From NCBI GenBank assembly GCA_946999045.1, contig CAMQBR010000017.1, forward strand, positions 1 to 34,217: 34,217 nucleotides of DNA, read 5' to 3'. Below are positions 23,940 through 32,283 of this stretch, piece by piece. The notes under the pieces are model-generated. The model had not been told where the DNA came from. It searched no databases and saw only the letters and a list, made by a program, of their open reading frames with translations. The stretch comes from an uncultured Prevotella sp. Lineage in GTDB: Bacteria > Bacteroidota > Bacteroidia > Bacteroidales > Bacteroidaceae. How positions within the stretch are numbered: position 1 is the first letter of the stretch; every line of letters begins with the position of its first letter. A program made the position numbers and the translations under genes.

Positions 23940-25070
23940 ATGAATGTTAAGATAATATTTTTTGCGACAATACTTATCGTATTGATGGGATGCAAAGGTA
24001 AAAGCACATCTTCTTTGGATGAGCCTGTAGATAGTATTCCATTAAAGTATGCTGAACATATAAGTATGGTGAAACATAAACTGTATACGGTAGTTAACTT
24101 ACAAGACCCATGGCATACAGGTAAAACGCTACATACCTACATATTAATAGATAGACACGATTCGGCAAAGGTTCATCTTTTGCCGCAAGGCACAGTTGTA
24201 TATACCCCAGTTGAACGAAGTGTGGTATTTACCACTGCACATTGTAAGTTATTAGAAATGCTGGGGATGGCAGACAAGATTAAAGGAGTAGCCGATTTGA
24301 AATATATATTGATTCCTGCTATCCAACATCGTGTAAAGACACATCTGATAGTTGATTGTGGCAATGCCATGTCTCCTACAATAGAAAAAATTATCTCTAT
24401 CAAACCTCAGGCTATTTTGTTATCACCATTTGAAAATAGTGGTGGATATGGACAGATAGAAAAGATTGGTTGTCCCATTATAGAATTAGCCGACTATATG
24501 GAAACATCTCCGTTGGGACGGGCTGAATGGATGAAGTTTTATGGGATATTGTTTGGATGTGAACAGCGTGCCGACTCGCTATTTCAAGTGGTAGATAGCT
24601 CTTATCAAGCCTTAAAAGCACAAGCTAAAAAGTGGAATGTTGTAAGAAAAATGTTAACCGAGCAAATGATAGGCAGTGTATGGTATTGTCCAGGCGGCAA
24701 GAGTACCATTGCTCAGATGATAAGGGATGCAAATGGACATTATGCTTTTGCTAACGATACTCATAGTGGCAGCTTGCCATTATCTTTTGAGGAGGTGTTA
24801 GCAAAAGCAGGCAATAGTGATGTGTGGGCACTGAAGTGTAATGGAACCTCTCAACTAACCAGACAAATATTACTTTCTCAATATCATGGTTATAAGGCAT
24901 TGCAGGCTTTTCAATACAATAATATATATGTATGTTACAGCAGTATTACTCCGTTCTTTGAAGAAACGCCTTTCCGCCCCGACTATCTCTTGCGTGATTT
25001 CATTATCATGTTGCATCCTGAAGCTTCGAGCTTTGGACAACTAAAATATTTTGTTAAACTAACAAGCTAA
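23940..25070 (+). CDS. BtuF/FhuD-type ABC-transporter substrate-binding lipoprotein
   Basis: A 376-residue predicted lipoprotein (signal peptide with lipobox VLMGC, Cys18) of the periplasmic binding fold family PF01497-like, which captures cobalamin, haem or iron-siderophores. Supporting segments are RSVVFTTAHCKLLEMLGMAD, KIKGVADLKYIL, the EKIISIKPQAILLSPFEN block and CPIIELADYMETSPLGRAEW. A long central helix follows (about 215-235), then a second lobe with WYCPGGKSTIAQMIRDANG. The ligand cannot be told from sequence. The usual partner permease and ATPase genes do not follow: the next gene is a different large protein after MITE copy A7. So it is an orphan here. Confidence 0.88.
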   Translation: MNVKIIFFATILIVLMGCKGKSTSSLDEPVDSIPLKYAEHISMVKHKLYTVVNLQDPWHTGKTLHTYILIDRHDSAKVHLLPQGTVVYTPVERSVVFTTAHCKLLEMLGMADKIKGVADLKYILIPAIQHRVKTHLIVDCGNAMSPTIEKIISIKPQAILLSPFENSGGYGQIEKIGCPIIELADYMETSPLGRAEWMKFYGILFGCEQRADSLFQVVDSSYQALKAQAKKWNVVRKMLTEQMIGSVWYCPGGKSTIAQMIRDANGHYAFANDTHSGSLPLSFEEVLAKAGNSDVWALKCNGTSQLTRQILLSQYHGYKALQAFQYNNIYVCYSSITPFFEETPFRPDYLLRDFIIMLHPEASSFGQLKYFVKLTS

Positions 25071-25085
25071 AACTCAAAAAGATTA

Positions 25086-25114
25086 CAGCACACCCCCTAT
25101 GAGAGTGTGTTGCT
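25086..25114 (+). terminator. Possible hairpin after the BtuF-like gene
   Basis: CAGCACAC and GTGTGTTGCT can pair around CCCCTATGAGA, 16 bases past the stop codon. There is no T-run, so termination is uncertain. The rest of 25071-25402 is filled largely by MITE copy A7. Confidence 0.35.
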
Positions 25115-25151
25115 CCCTAAAACAAAAGGTAAAAACGATTATGTTACTTTA

Positions 25152-25340
25152 GGCTGGATCTATAATTTAGCTTTGTTAGATTTGGAGATTATTTTTGAGG
25201 TCAATATCATAAGTGTGCGAAGGAGTGTGGCGGGTTACCCACCAACTGAGAGAACTTATATTTTGAACAAAAAAATAACAAAGCGTATTTCATAAAAAAA
25301 ATACTCACTGTATGTGGTGGTAATTTATAGAAGCAAACTT
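25152..25340 (+). mobile_element. MITE-family copy A7 (about 189 bp, decayed)
   Basis: The left end GGCTGGATCTATAATTTAGC and right end GGTGGTAATTTATAGAAGC are family ends with several changes. The core reads GGAGTGTGGCGGGTTACCCACC where A2 has GAGTATAGCGAGCTATACG (first 20 bases of comparison each). The stem bases differ, yet pairing (GGGT/ACCC, TGG/CCA) is kept. It lies 62 bases upstream of the next gene. Confidence 0.7.
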
Positions 25341-25402
25341 AAGAGATAGTTTTACCGTAAACACACAACTTACATAGATACACTTTCTTTGTAATGAGAT
25401 AA

Positions 25403-28400
25403 ATGACAAGAATAATAAAAGATATACTATGCACTATTATTGTGTGCATAAGCTGTTGGTTATTATGGAACTGTTCTGGTGAAGACACTAGTAAAACCCT
25501 TAATGAGTCGGAATATTATTTCGATGAGCGATTGGCATCTATCTCATCAGATAACGATTCTGTCTGTTGGATAGGTAGCGAATATGGAACTATATACAAA
25601 ATAACAAACGAAAAACATACGCCTTATAGTGTAGCATCAGAACGTATCTACTTTGTTAGACACATAGGAAAAGAGTTTTGGATAGGTGTTCGTAATGGAG
25701 GATTGCAAAAGTTTTCGTTTGATGGTACACACTTTCATCTTCAAAAAACCTACTCCATTGCGGTAAAACATGCCAACTATTCTGCCTACGATACAGTTGA
25801 GGCAGATGGCAAATTGTTCTTTGGAACATCACAGGGACTTTTTGTTTTACCAAAAGATACTACCACCCATCCACTATTACTCTATCCCTACACGTCCAGT
25901 CCTCAATATGTAGCTGGTCAATCGTGTGTTGTAAAAAAGTTAGTACAGGTTGGTAGACACCAATTAATAGCTACCACAGACAACGGATTGTTACATATCA
26001 ACACCCATAACTTAAAGATAACACGAACCCAGCAAGGAAGAAAAATTGATGATGTATTATACTATCAAGGTAAGACCTATATACTTACAGAACAGCTGTT
26101 TGAAGTATATAATCATGGTAAATGTGCAACCTATAAGTTGCACTTTAACGCATCTACGTTTTACATTGCCGAGGGTACTTTTTATTTTTTATCTACCAAC
26201 ATTGCGCATTTATCGCAAGACCTCAAATCGTTTAAGCGCATTTATCTTCGGCATGAAATACCTATGAATGGTAGTCATATTGTAATACCCAACTATGCTA
26301 AAAATGCAATGATGCTGGTTACCAACAAGGCTTTATGGAGAATACCAGTACATTTGGATGTATTTAGCAGTAATATCCCTATCGTTGCCGCTTGTGTAGA
26401 CAACGATAACTTATGGTATGTTAATACTAAGAATGAGATATTTGTTAAACCTAAAAACTCTAAGAAGGCTAAAAAGATATACGACTTTATCTGTGAAAAT
26501 CCTATAGTAGACATTGTTGTCAAGAATAACGTACTTTATTATCTTACCGAACAAAGAGAAATAAAACGCATAAAACTGTCTATGCAATTGTGTAGCAACT
26601 ATATTAGCATGCAACATCCAGAGAGTTATCAGTCTGTAGACAAGGTTACAGCCATGATATCTCAAGATATTAACAACAAAAATACTTTATTGATAGGCAT
26701 TCAAGACGGATTGTTACGGCTATGGGGAACGACATTAAAGGCCGATACTGTAAAAGAACTCAATGAAATTTACATTACTTCATTTTATCAGCCACTTGGG
26801 GCTAAAGTACTTTATATGTCAACCCTCAATCATGGATTGATGAGAGCTGAAAATAATAAGTTCAGAATAGTACAGGGCATATCTCCTGTAAAAGGCACGA
26901 AGCAGATAGTGATGACACACAATTTAGATTACAGAATGATAGTTGTAGCAGGAAACAAGATGTTTGTAGAGGGTTCAAAAGATACCATTAATATTACAGG
27001 CATCAGCAAAATAATGTTAGTCAACGATACTATAGTATATGCTCTCACCGATTTAGGCATACAACGTTACGAGTTGAGACAAAATACATTGGTAAAGAAA
27101 GGAGAATATTTTAAGGATATTTGTTTTCAACCTAAAGCTTCATTAGCTATTGATGATGATTTGTACTTAGGTTGCAATTTGGGAGTATTACATTTCAAGG
27201 CTTTACATGAAGCACAGGCTGAGTGGATAGAAATAATACCAACCATCCTATCTCGCCGCTTATTGTTGAGCTTGTTTATAGGTTTTGTAATACTTGTATT
27301 CTTGTTATGGCTTACCATTAGAATAAACCATTGCATAAAGACACGACACATTTTGGAGCGTAAAGCCGACTTAACAGTTCGCATTAACGATTTACAGGAG
27401 CTTTGCGAGTTGCTCCCTGCTTATAAAGTAGAGGAAATAAACAAGCTAAAGGACGAATTACAACAAATAAATCCATATGGTCATGCATCATGGAAAAAGA
27501 TAAACAAACAGTTAAGATTTATCTCTAAACAAATGACGTTGAAGAACCGAAACACGGTATTACCACTAATAAAGGTGGTAGATAGTCAACGAGATACCAT
27601 TGTTTCGCTCTATTTGTACGAGAGTAAACAACTGATAAAAGATACAGATGCAGCATTGGAAAATGGCTCAATAGAGCAAATTCGTCAACAAGCTGTTACT
27701 AACCATCAATGGATAACTAAAGTAAAGGCTATTTTAGAAAGACTTCATTTATACGAGCATCAGCTAAAAGATACATTGCTTTTACCTCATATAAGCGAGC
27801 ATCTTCCTACTATGATAGATAACTATCGCAAAGAGATAGCCATTTATCAGTTGAAAGATGCTGAACCTTTATTAAATGAGATAGATCATACATATCAGTT
27901 AATCTTTTCGGATAAGGCTCTGCATACATTGCAAATATTTGTAGAGAAGCATTTACAAAATTTATATATGTTGGCAGAACAATCAACTATTCTTTCTTCT
28001 AATCTTATTAATACCCTTATTATTCAGTTGAAACAAGAGTGGCTTCATGCACCAGAAGCCGACCGTATCATGTTACTCCGTCGTATGAATCACCTAAATG
28101 CACATATACAACAAGTTATTTGTTTGCAACAATTGCGTACAAGCATGAATGAGTTTGCTACCATTCGTCAACAGGTTGTACAACAAAATGAAGAACGGAT
28201 TAACAAGCTATTTGACAGAAAACTGGATGCAGAAATAGCGGAATACACACAAGAACAAACCAAACAGATAGCTATACACATTGAAACATTGTACCATTTT
28301 ATGGATATAACCGACCACACATTGCTAACTACCACCTTACAGTTTACCAGTTACAATAACCAACAAACTCATGTGCTGGCATTGCTCATGGCAGACAACA

Positions 28401-28570
28401 AGGTAAAACGTTATCTCATTCCAGGTATGCTAAAAGTAATAGTTAACCTCAATCCTGTAATAAGTCGTTTGGTTAACAACAAACTTAAACCCCATCATGA
28501 CGAAATAATGCTGTATGCAGAGCGACATCCAACCAGTTTAGCTACCTATATACTACAATTAATAGCATAA
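25403..28570 (+). CDS. Large membrane sensor-like protein: periplasmic propeller, one TM, helical cytoplasmic domain
   Basis: A 1055-residue protein I cannot assign to a named family. An N-terminal hydrophobic segment (about 5-23, ending LLWNC) exports it. Residues about 40-610 have repeated short motifs such as SVCWIGSEYGTIYKI, FWIGVRNGGLQKF, LFFGTSQGLFVL and TLLIGIQDGLLRL, typical of two-component-regulator propeller blades. A single transmembrane segment follows (about 618-640, LLLSLFIGFVILVFLLWLTI). The remaining 415 residues are Leu/Gln/Lys-rich and helical, probably coiled coil. No Y_Y_Y domain, histidine kinase, receiver or clear AraC domain is seen. The last 80 residues might hide a degenerate helix-turn-helix (QTHVLALLMADNKVKRYL). 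The layout implies surface or periplasmic sensing with unknown output. Confidence 0.8.
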   Translation: MTRIIKDILCTIIVCISCWLLWNCSGEDTSKTLNESEYYFDERLASISSDNDSVCWIGSEYGTIYKITNEKHTPYSVASERIYFVRHIGKEFWIGVRNGGLQKFSFDGTHFHLQKTYSIAVKHANYSAYDTVEADGKLFFGTSQGLFVLPKDTTTHPLLLYPYTSSPQYVAGQSCVVKKLVQVGRHQLIATTDNGLLHINTHNLKITRTQQGRKIDDVLYYQGKTYILTEQLFEVYNHGKCATYKLHFNASTFYIAEGTFYFLSTNIAHLSQDLKSFKRIYLRHEIPMNGSHIVIPNYAKNAMMLVTNKALWRIPVHLDVFSSNIPIVAACVDNDNLWYVNTKNEIFVKPKNSKKAKKIYDFICENPIVDIVVKNNVLYYLTEQREIKRIKLSMQLCSNYISMQHPESYQSVDKVTAMISQDINNKNTLLIGIQDGLLRLWGTTLKADTVKELNEIYITSFYQPLGAKVLYMSTLNHGLMRAENNKFRIVQGISPVKGTKQIVMTHNLDYRMIVVAGNKMFVEGSKDTINITGISKIMLVNDTIVYALTDLGIQRYELRQNTLVKKGEYFKDICFQPKASLAIDDDLYLGCNLGVLHFKALHEAQAEWIEIIPTILSRRLLLSLFIGFVILVFLLWLTIRINHCIKTRHILERKADLTVRINDLQELCELLPAYKVEEINKLKDELQQINPYGHASWKKINKQLRFISKQMTLKNRNTVLPLIKVVDSQRDTIVSLYLYESKQLIKDTDAALENGSIEQIRQQAVTNHQWITKVKAILERLHLYEHQLKDTLLLPHISEHLPTMIDNYRKEIAIYQLKDAEPLLNEIDHTYQLIFSDKALHTLQIFVEKHLQNLYMLAEQSTILSSNLINTLIIQLKQEWLHAPEADRIMLLRRMNHLNAHIQQVICLQQLRTSMNEFATIRQQVVQQNEERINKLFDRKLDAEIAEYTQEQTKQIAIHIETLYHFMDITDHTLLTTTLQFTSYNNQQTHVLALLMADNKVKRYLIPGMLKVIVNLNPVISRLVNNKLKPHHDEIMLYAERHPTSLATYILQLIA

Positions 28571-28686
28571 ATGCAAAAAGAAAGATATACTAATTAACTA
28601 TCTAACTATCAATATCTTGCAAAAAGTTGCATTACTACAAATCAAATAAAATACAGGATACAACTTTTTATTTATGTTTTTTTTTT

Positions 28687-28694
28687 TACTTTTG
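28687..28694 (+). promoter_or_regulatory. Promoter -7 element of the phosphatase-porin operon
   Basis: TACTTTTG matches TAnnTTTG, 51-58 bases before the acid phosphatase ATG. Upstream, AAAAAGTTG (28621-28629) and CAACTTTTT (28661-28669) could be the terminator stem of the preceding gene. No Pho-box consensus is known to me for this group. Confidence 0.6.
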
Positions 28695-28744
28695 TGATAT
28701 TGATTTAACAAGACATACTAACAAATCTAAATTTTACTAATCGT

Positions 28745-29509
28745 ATGAAAATTAAAAATGTAATTTACATTGCATTGTTATCAATGCTTACCACATCGGC
28801 TTTTGCACAACAAAAGATAAAAGATGTACGTACCAATCCTGATGTATATTTCTTACAAGAAGGTGATGTAGCAAATAGTCTTGAGCTTTTACCCCCTCCT
28901 CCACAGCCAGGTTCTATTATGTGGATGAATGATGAGGCACAATATCAGTGGGGTAAATTCCAGCGTAACACACCACGTGGCGACCAAGCTGCTGCAGATG
29001 CTCGTGTAGGAGGCGATGGTGTTCCTAACGCTTTTTCTGAAGTTTTTGGTATAAAAATATCTAAGGAGACTACTCCTGAAATATATAAATTAGTGGTAGG
29101 TATGCGCGAAGATGCAGGCGACTTGGCTACACGTGCTGCTAAAAAGTACTATATGCGCATGCGCCCATTTGCTTATTATCACGAAATGACTTGCAACCCA
29201 GAACAGCAACAAGAGTTATCTACCAATGGTTCGTATCCTTCAGGTCATACATCTATTGGTTGGGCTACAGCCTTGGTGTTGGCCGAAGTTAATGTTGAGC
29301 GTCAGAACCAAATATTAAAACGTGGTTACGAAATGGGACAAAGCCGTGTTATCTGTGGCTATCACTTCCAAAGTGATGTTGATGCAGCTCGCTTAGTTGC
29401 CAGTGCAGTTGTTGCTCGTTTGCATGCGAACAAAAACTTTATGAAGCAACTGGACAAGGCTAAAGCTGAATTTGAAAAACTGAACAAAGCAGGAAAGGTA
29501 AAGAAATAG
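28745..29509 (+). CDS. phoN: Class A non-specific acid phosphatase (PAP2 superfamily)
   Basis: A 254-residue secreted phosphatase with a signal peptide ending SAFAQ (about 1-22). The three-part PAP2 signature is complete: KKYYMRMRP (K-x6-RP), SYPSGHTS (PSGH, within the class A GSYPSGHT signature) and SRVICGYHFQSD (SR-x5-H-x3-D). Length and the N-terminal LLPPPPQPGSIMWMNDEAQY match PhoN/PhoC enzymes, which release phosphate from many organic phosphomonoesters in the periplasm. It heads a run with a Porin_O_P-like porin and an Agp-like phosphatase, which supports phosphate scavenging. Confidence 0.94.
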   Translation: MKIKNVIYIALLSMLTTSAFAQQKIKDVRTNPDVYFLQEGDVANSLELLPPPPQPGSIMWMNDEAQYQWGKFQRNTPRGDQAAADARVGGDGVPNAFSEVFGIKISKETTPEIYKLVVGMREDAGDLATRAAKKYYMRMRPFAYYHEMTCNPEQQQELSTNGSYPSGHTSIGWATALVLAEVNVERQNQILKRGYEMGQSRVICGYHFQSDVDAARLVASAVVARLHANKNFMKQLDKAKAEFEKLNKAGKVKK

Positions 29510-29636
29510 ATAATAGTATAGTTACAAGTTAATAGGTAATTAGTTGACTATCTGTAACTAACAACTCATAAAACTAACGCATTAACTTGTTAACTAAAAC
29601 AAAAGACTCATAAACTAAAAAACTTATAAACTAACA

Positions 29637-30785
29637 ATGAAACAATATTTTGCGATTATTGCAATGGGCTTGCTGTGCATAACTAATGCAAATGCACAAA
29701 GCGAAAAATTGGCAATTAAGCCATCAGGGCGTTTATTGATGGACGGAGCTTTGTTTAAGGCTCATAACGATAACGGAACATTTAATAATGGTATAGCTAT
29801 TCCAGATGTTCGCATCGGCTTCTCTGCTAAAATGGGACAATGGGGTGCCAAAGTAGATGTAGGCTTAGCTAAAAACACACTAAGCTTGAAAGATTTATAT
29901 ATTGAACACAAGTTTGACAAACAGAACTCTCTTCGTGGTGGTTACTTCATTCATCAGTTCGGTGCACAGTATGCTACCAGTTCTTCTTTCAAAATCTCTA
30001 TGGAAGAACCTGCCAGCAACCAAGCTTTTAACAATCCTCGCTTAATGGGTTTGATGTACGTACATAATGGAAACCATTTTTTAGGTACAGCCAGTGTGTT
30101 TACAGAGAAAGCGGCATTAGATAAGACATCAGAAACATTAGGTAAGACTGGCTACGGCGTTATGAGCCGTTTGGTTTATCGTCCGTATACACAGATGGGT
30201 AAAATTTTCCAGGTTGGTATTTCTGGACAATATTCAAGTCCACAGTATAACAAGGATGCTGCACTCAACCATCATTCATTTGTTCTTTCAACCTCATGGC
30301 CTACTCGTGTAGCCAAGGTTAAAGCACTGACTGCAACCGTTACTGACGCCAAAGCTCTTTTTAAGTTTACTCCAGAAATAGTAGCTGCTTGCGGACGCTT
30401 TGGTATTGAAACACAATACTTCTATGCAACTGCAACTCGTTCTAACGACCATGCTAACTATCATGCATCTGGTGCTTACTGCTCTTTGCGTAGTATTATT
30501 AAAGGTCATGACTACAAATACACAAGTTTCTCTGGTGGTATTGATACACCTGATGCAGGTTCAGCTGAAGTAGTATTAGCATACGACTACACCGACTTAT
30601 CTGATAGCAAAGCAGAAGTTCTTGGTGGACGTTCTAACGACTGGTCAGCTACATTCAACTATTATATCAACAAGAATATGATATGGCGTTTACGCGCATC
30701 CTATACAAAGACCCAGAACTGTCAAGACATAGCAAAAAATAATGAACTTTCAGTTCTTGAAACTCGTCTCCAAATCAAATTCTAA
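29637..30785 (+). CDS. OprO/OprP-type porin
   Basis: A 382-residue outer-membrane beta-barrel protein with signal peptide cleaved after ANAQ (about 21). The mature part begins KLAIKPSGRLLMDGALF, has GIAIPDVRIGFSAKMGQWGA and LSLKDLYIEHKF, then GGYFIHQFGAQY. It ends with alternating strands and a terminal Phe (TRLQIKF), consistent with the phosphate-selective porin O/P family (PF07396-like). Neighbouring acid phosphatases make inorganic phosphate or phosphorylated substrates likely cargo; this is inferred from context, as no selectivity residues can be judged. The 127-base gap from phoN has short AT-rich direct repeats (ACTCATAAACTA, AACTTATAAACTA) but no obvious terminator. Confidence 0.88.
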   Translation: MKQYFAIIAMGLLCITNANAQSEKLAIKPSGRLLMDGALFKAHNDNGTFNNGIAIPDVRIGFSAKMGQWGAKVDVGLAKNTLSLKDLYIEHKFDKQNSLRGGYFIHQFGAQYATSSSFKISMEEPASNQAFNNPRLMGLMYVHNGNHFLGTASVFTEKAALDKTSETLGKTGYGVMSRLVYRPYTQMGKIFQVGISGQYSSPQYNKDAALNHHSFVLSTSWPTRVAKVKALTATVTDAKALFKFTPEIVAACGRFGIETQYFYATATRSNDHANYHASGAYCSLRSIIKGHDYKYTSFSGGIDTPDAGSAEVVLAYDYTDLSDSKAEVLGGRSNDWSATFNYYINKNMIWRLRASYTKTQNCQDIAKNNELSVLETRLQIKF

Positions 30786-30808
30786 CCCCCAAAAAATAAT
30801 TCTATCTT

Positions 30809-32095
30809 ATGAAAACTATTAAACTAACAATGCTTGTTCTGCTGCTTGTCATGTTGCCATCTCTGCTCATGGCACAGCTTCAGAGAAGTGAGCAATTTAA
30901 GCAGAACTACAAACTACAAGAGGTTGTAATTCTTAGCAGACATAATATACGTTCACCGCTATCCACCAATGGTAGTACGCTATCTCGCCTTACTTCTCAT
31001 CAATGGACTGATTGGAGTGCGGCTTCAAGTGAACTAACATTACGTGGTGGTGTTTTGGAAACCATGATGGGACAATACTTCCGCAAATGGCTTGTTAACG
31101 AAGGTTTGTTTAAGGAGAATGCTGTTCCTACAACCGACGAGGTTAACTTCTATGCCAACAGTATGCAACGTACCATTGCTACGGCACAATATTTCTCATC
31201 TGGTTTTATGCCTATTGCTAATATTACCATTAACCATCGCTTCTCTGCCAGCAAGATGGATCCTATCTTCTGTCCTCAAATCACAAAAATTAGTGATGAA
31301 TTCTGTGCAGAAGCTATGAAACAGATTGCTGCCATGGGTGGTAAAAAAGGCTTGAAGGGTATTAACCAAAAGCTGAAAAATAGTTACGCTGTTATTTCTA
31401 AGGTATTAGACTTAAAGAACTCTCCTGCTTATAAGAATGGAGAAACAAAGGGATTTAAGGATGATGATACGCAAATTATTTTCAAATTGAACGAAGAGCC
31501 ACATATGAAGGGTTCGCTCAAAACAGCTAACTCTGCTTCTGACGCACTGATTCTTCAGTACTATGAAGAACCTGATGAGGTAAAAGCTGCGTTCGGACAA
31601 AAACTTACAATAACTGATTGGACCAACATTGCTAAAATAAAGGACGTTTATGGCGATGTACTCTTCACCGCTCCTATCGTAGCAGCTAATGTAGCTCACC
31701 CTTTGTTGGTTTATCTAAATGATGAGTTGAATGCTAAGTGCCGCAAGTTTACATTCCTTTGCGGACACGATTCTAATATCGCCAGTGTTAATGCTGCTCT
31801 GGGAATAGAGGATTATCAATTGCCTAATGCTATTGAGAAAAAAACTCCTATTGGCAGTAAATTGGTATTTGAAAAGTGGATTAGTAAGGATGGTAAACAA
31901 TATATTGCCATAAATCTCGTTTATCAGAACCCAAATCAATTGCGCAATATTGATTTACTATCATTAAAGAATGCGCCTATGGTATATAGCTTGCATCTTA
32001 AAGGATTGAAAGCTAATGCTGACGGATTATACAATGCAGCCGATGTGTTAGGAAGATTCACTGAATCTATCCGTGCATACGATGCTATCAAATAA
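30809..32095 (+). CDS. agp: Histidine acid phosphatase, glucose-1-phosphatase-like
   Basis: A 428-residue secreted enzyme with signal peptide (about 1-22, ending LLMAQ). It belongs to the branch-2 histidine phosphatases. The catalytic motif reads SRHNIRSPLSTNGS, the RHN variant seen in E. coli Agp rather than RHG. The proton-donor region is CGHDSNIASVNAALG. Other stretches that match Agp by recollection are LTLRGGVLETMMGQYFRKWL, FYANSMQRTIATAQYF, ALILQYYEEPDEV and NPNQLRNIDLLSLKNAP. It likely hydrolyses glucose-1-phosphate and perhaps phytate. It starts 23 bases after the porin and is the last gene of the operon, closed by a strong terminator. Confidence 0.93.
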   Translation: MKTIKLTMLVLLLVMLPSLLMAQLQRSEQFKQNYKLQEVVILSRHNIRSPLSTNGSTLSRLTSHQWTDWSAASSELTLRGGVLETMMGQYFRKWLVNEGLFKENAVPTTDEVNFYANSMQRTIATAQYFSSGFMPIANITINHRFSASKMDPIFCPQITKISDEFCAEAMKQIAAMGGKKGLKGINQKLKNSYAVISKVLDLKNSPAYKNGETKGFKDDDTQIIFKLNEEPHMKGSLKTANSASDALILQYYEEPDEVKAAFGQKLTITDWTNIAKIKDVYGDVLFTAPIVAANVAHPLLVYLNDELNAKCRKFTFLCGHDSNIASVNAALGIEDYQLPNAIEKKTPIGSKLVFEKWISKDGKQYIAINLVYQNPNQLRNIDLLSLKNAPMVYSLHLKGLKANADGLYNAADVLGRFTESIRAYDAIK

Positions 32096-32130
32096 ATATC
32101 TTTTATCTCATACATTTGTTAATGTTAAGG

Positions 32131-32161
32131 GCGAATCTTCGTGATGAAGGTTCGCTTTTTT
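32131..32161 (+). terminator. Intrinsic terminator after agp
   Basis: GCGAATCTTC (32131-32140) pairs with GAAGGTTCGC (32146-32155) with one G-T wobble and a GTGAT loop, followed by TTTTTT. It lies 36 bases past the agp stop. Confidence 0.9.
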
Positions 32162-32164
32162 ATG

Positions 32165-32283
32165 GGAGTCAGCTGGAGTTTCTAAGAGAGAAATGAGTTA
32201 ACGTATATTCGCTTCTTGGTTGCGAGCAAAAGCCTAATGTCCGTCCCCCCTTTACTTTAACTCCCATTTATTCTCGGTAACTT
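32165..32283. repeat. Dispersed intergenic repeat, copy C3
   Basis: It shows GAGTTAACG (about 32192) on one side and TTAACTCCCATTTATTCTCG with GTAACT on the other (32257-32282). On the minus strand the second reads AGTTACCGAGAA, like the half sites of C1 and C2. The right half overlaps the last codons of aroC. It is less symmetrical than the other copies. Confidence 0.4.
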
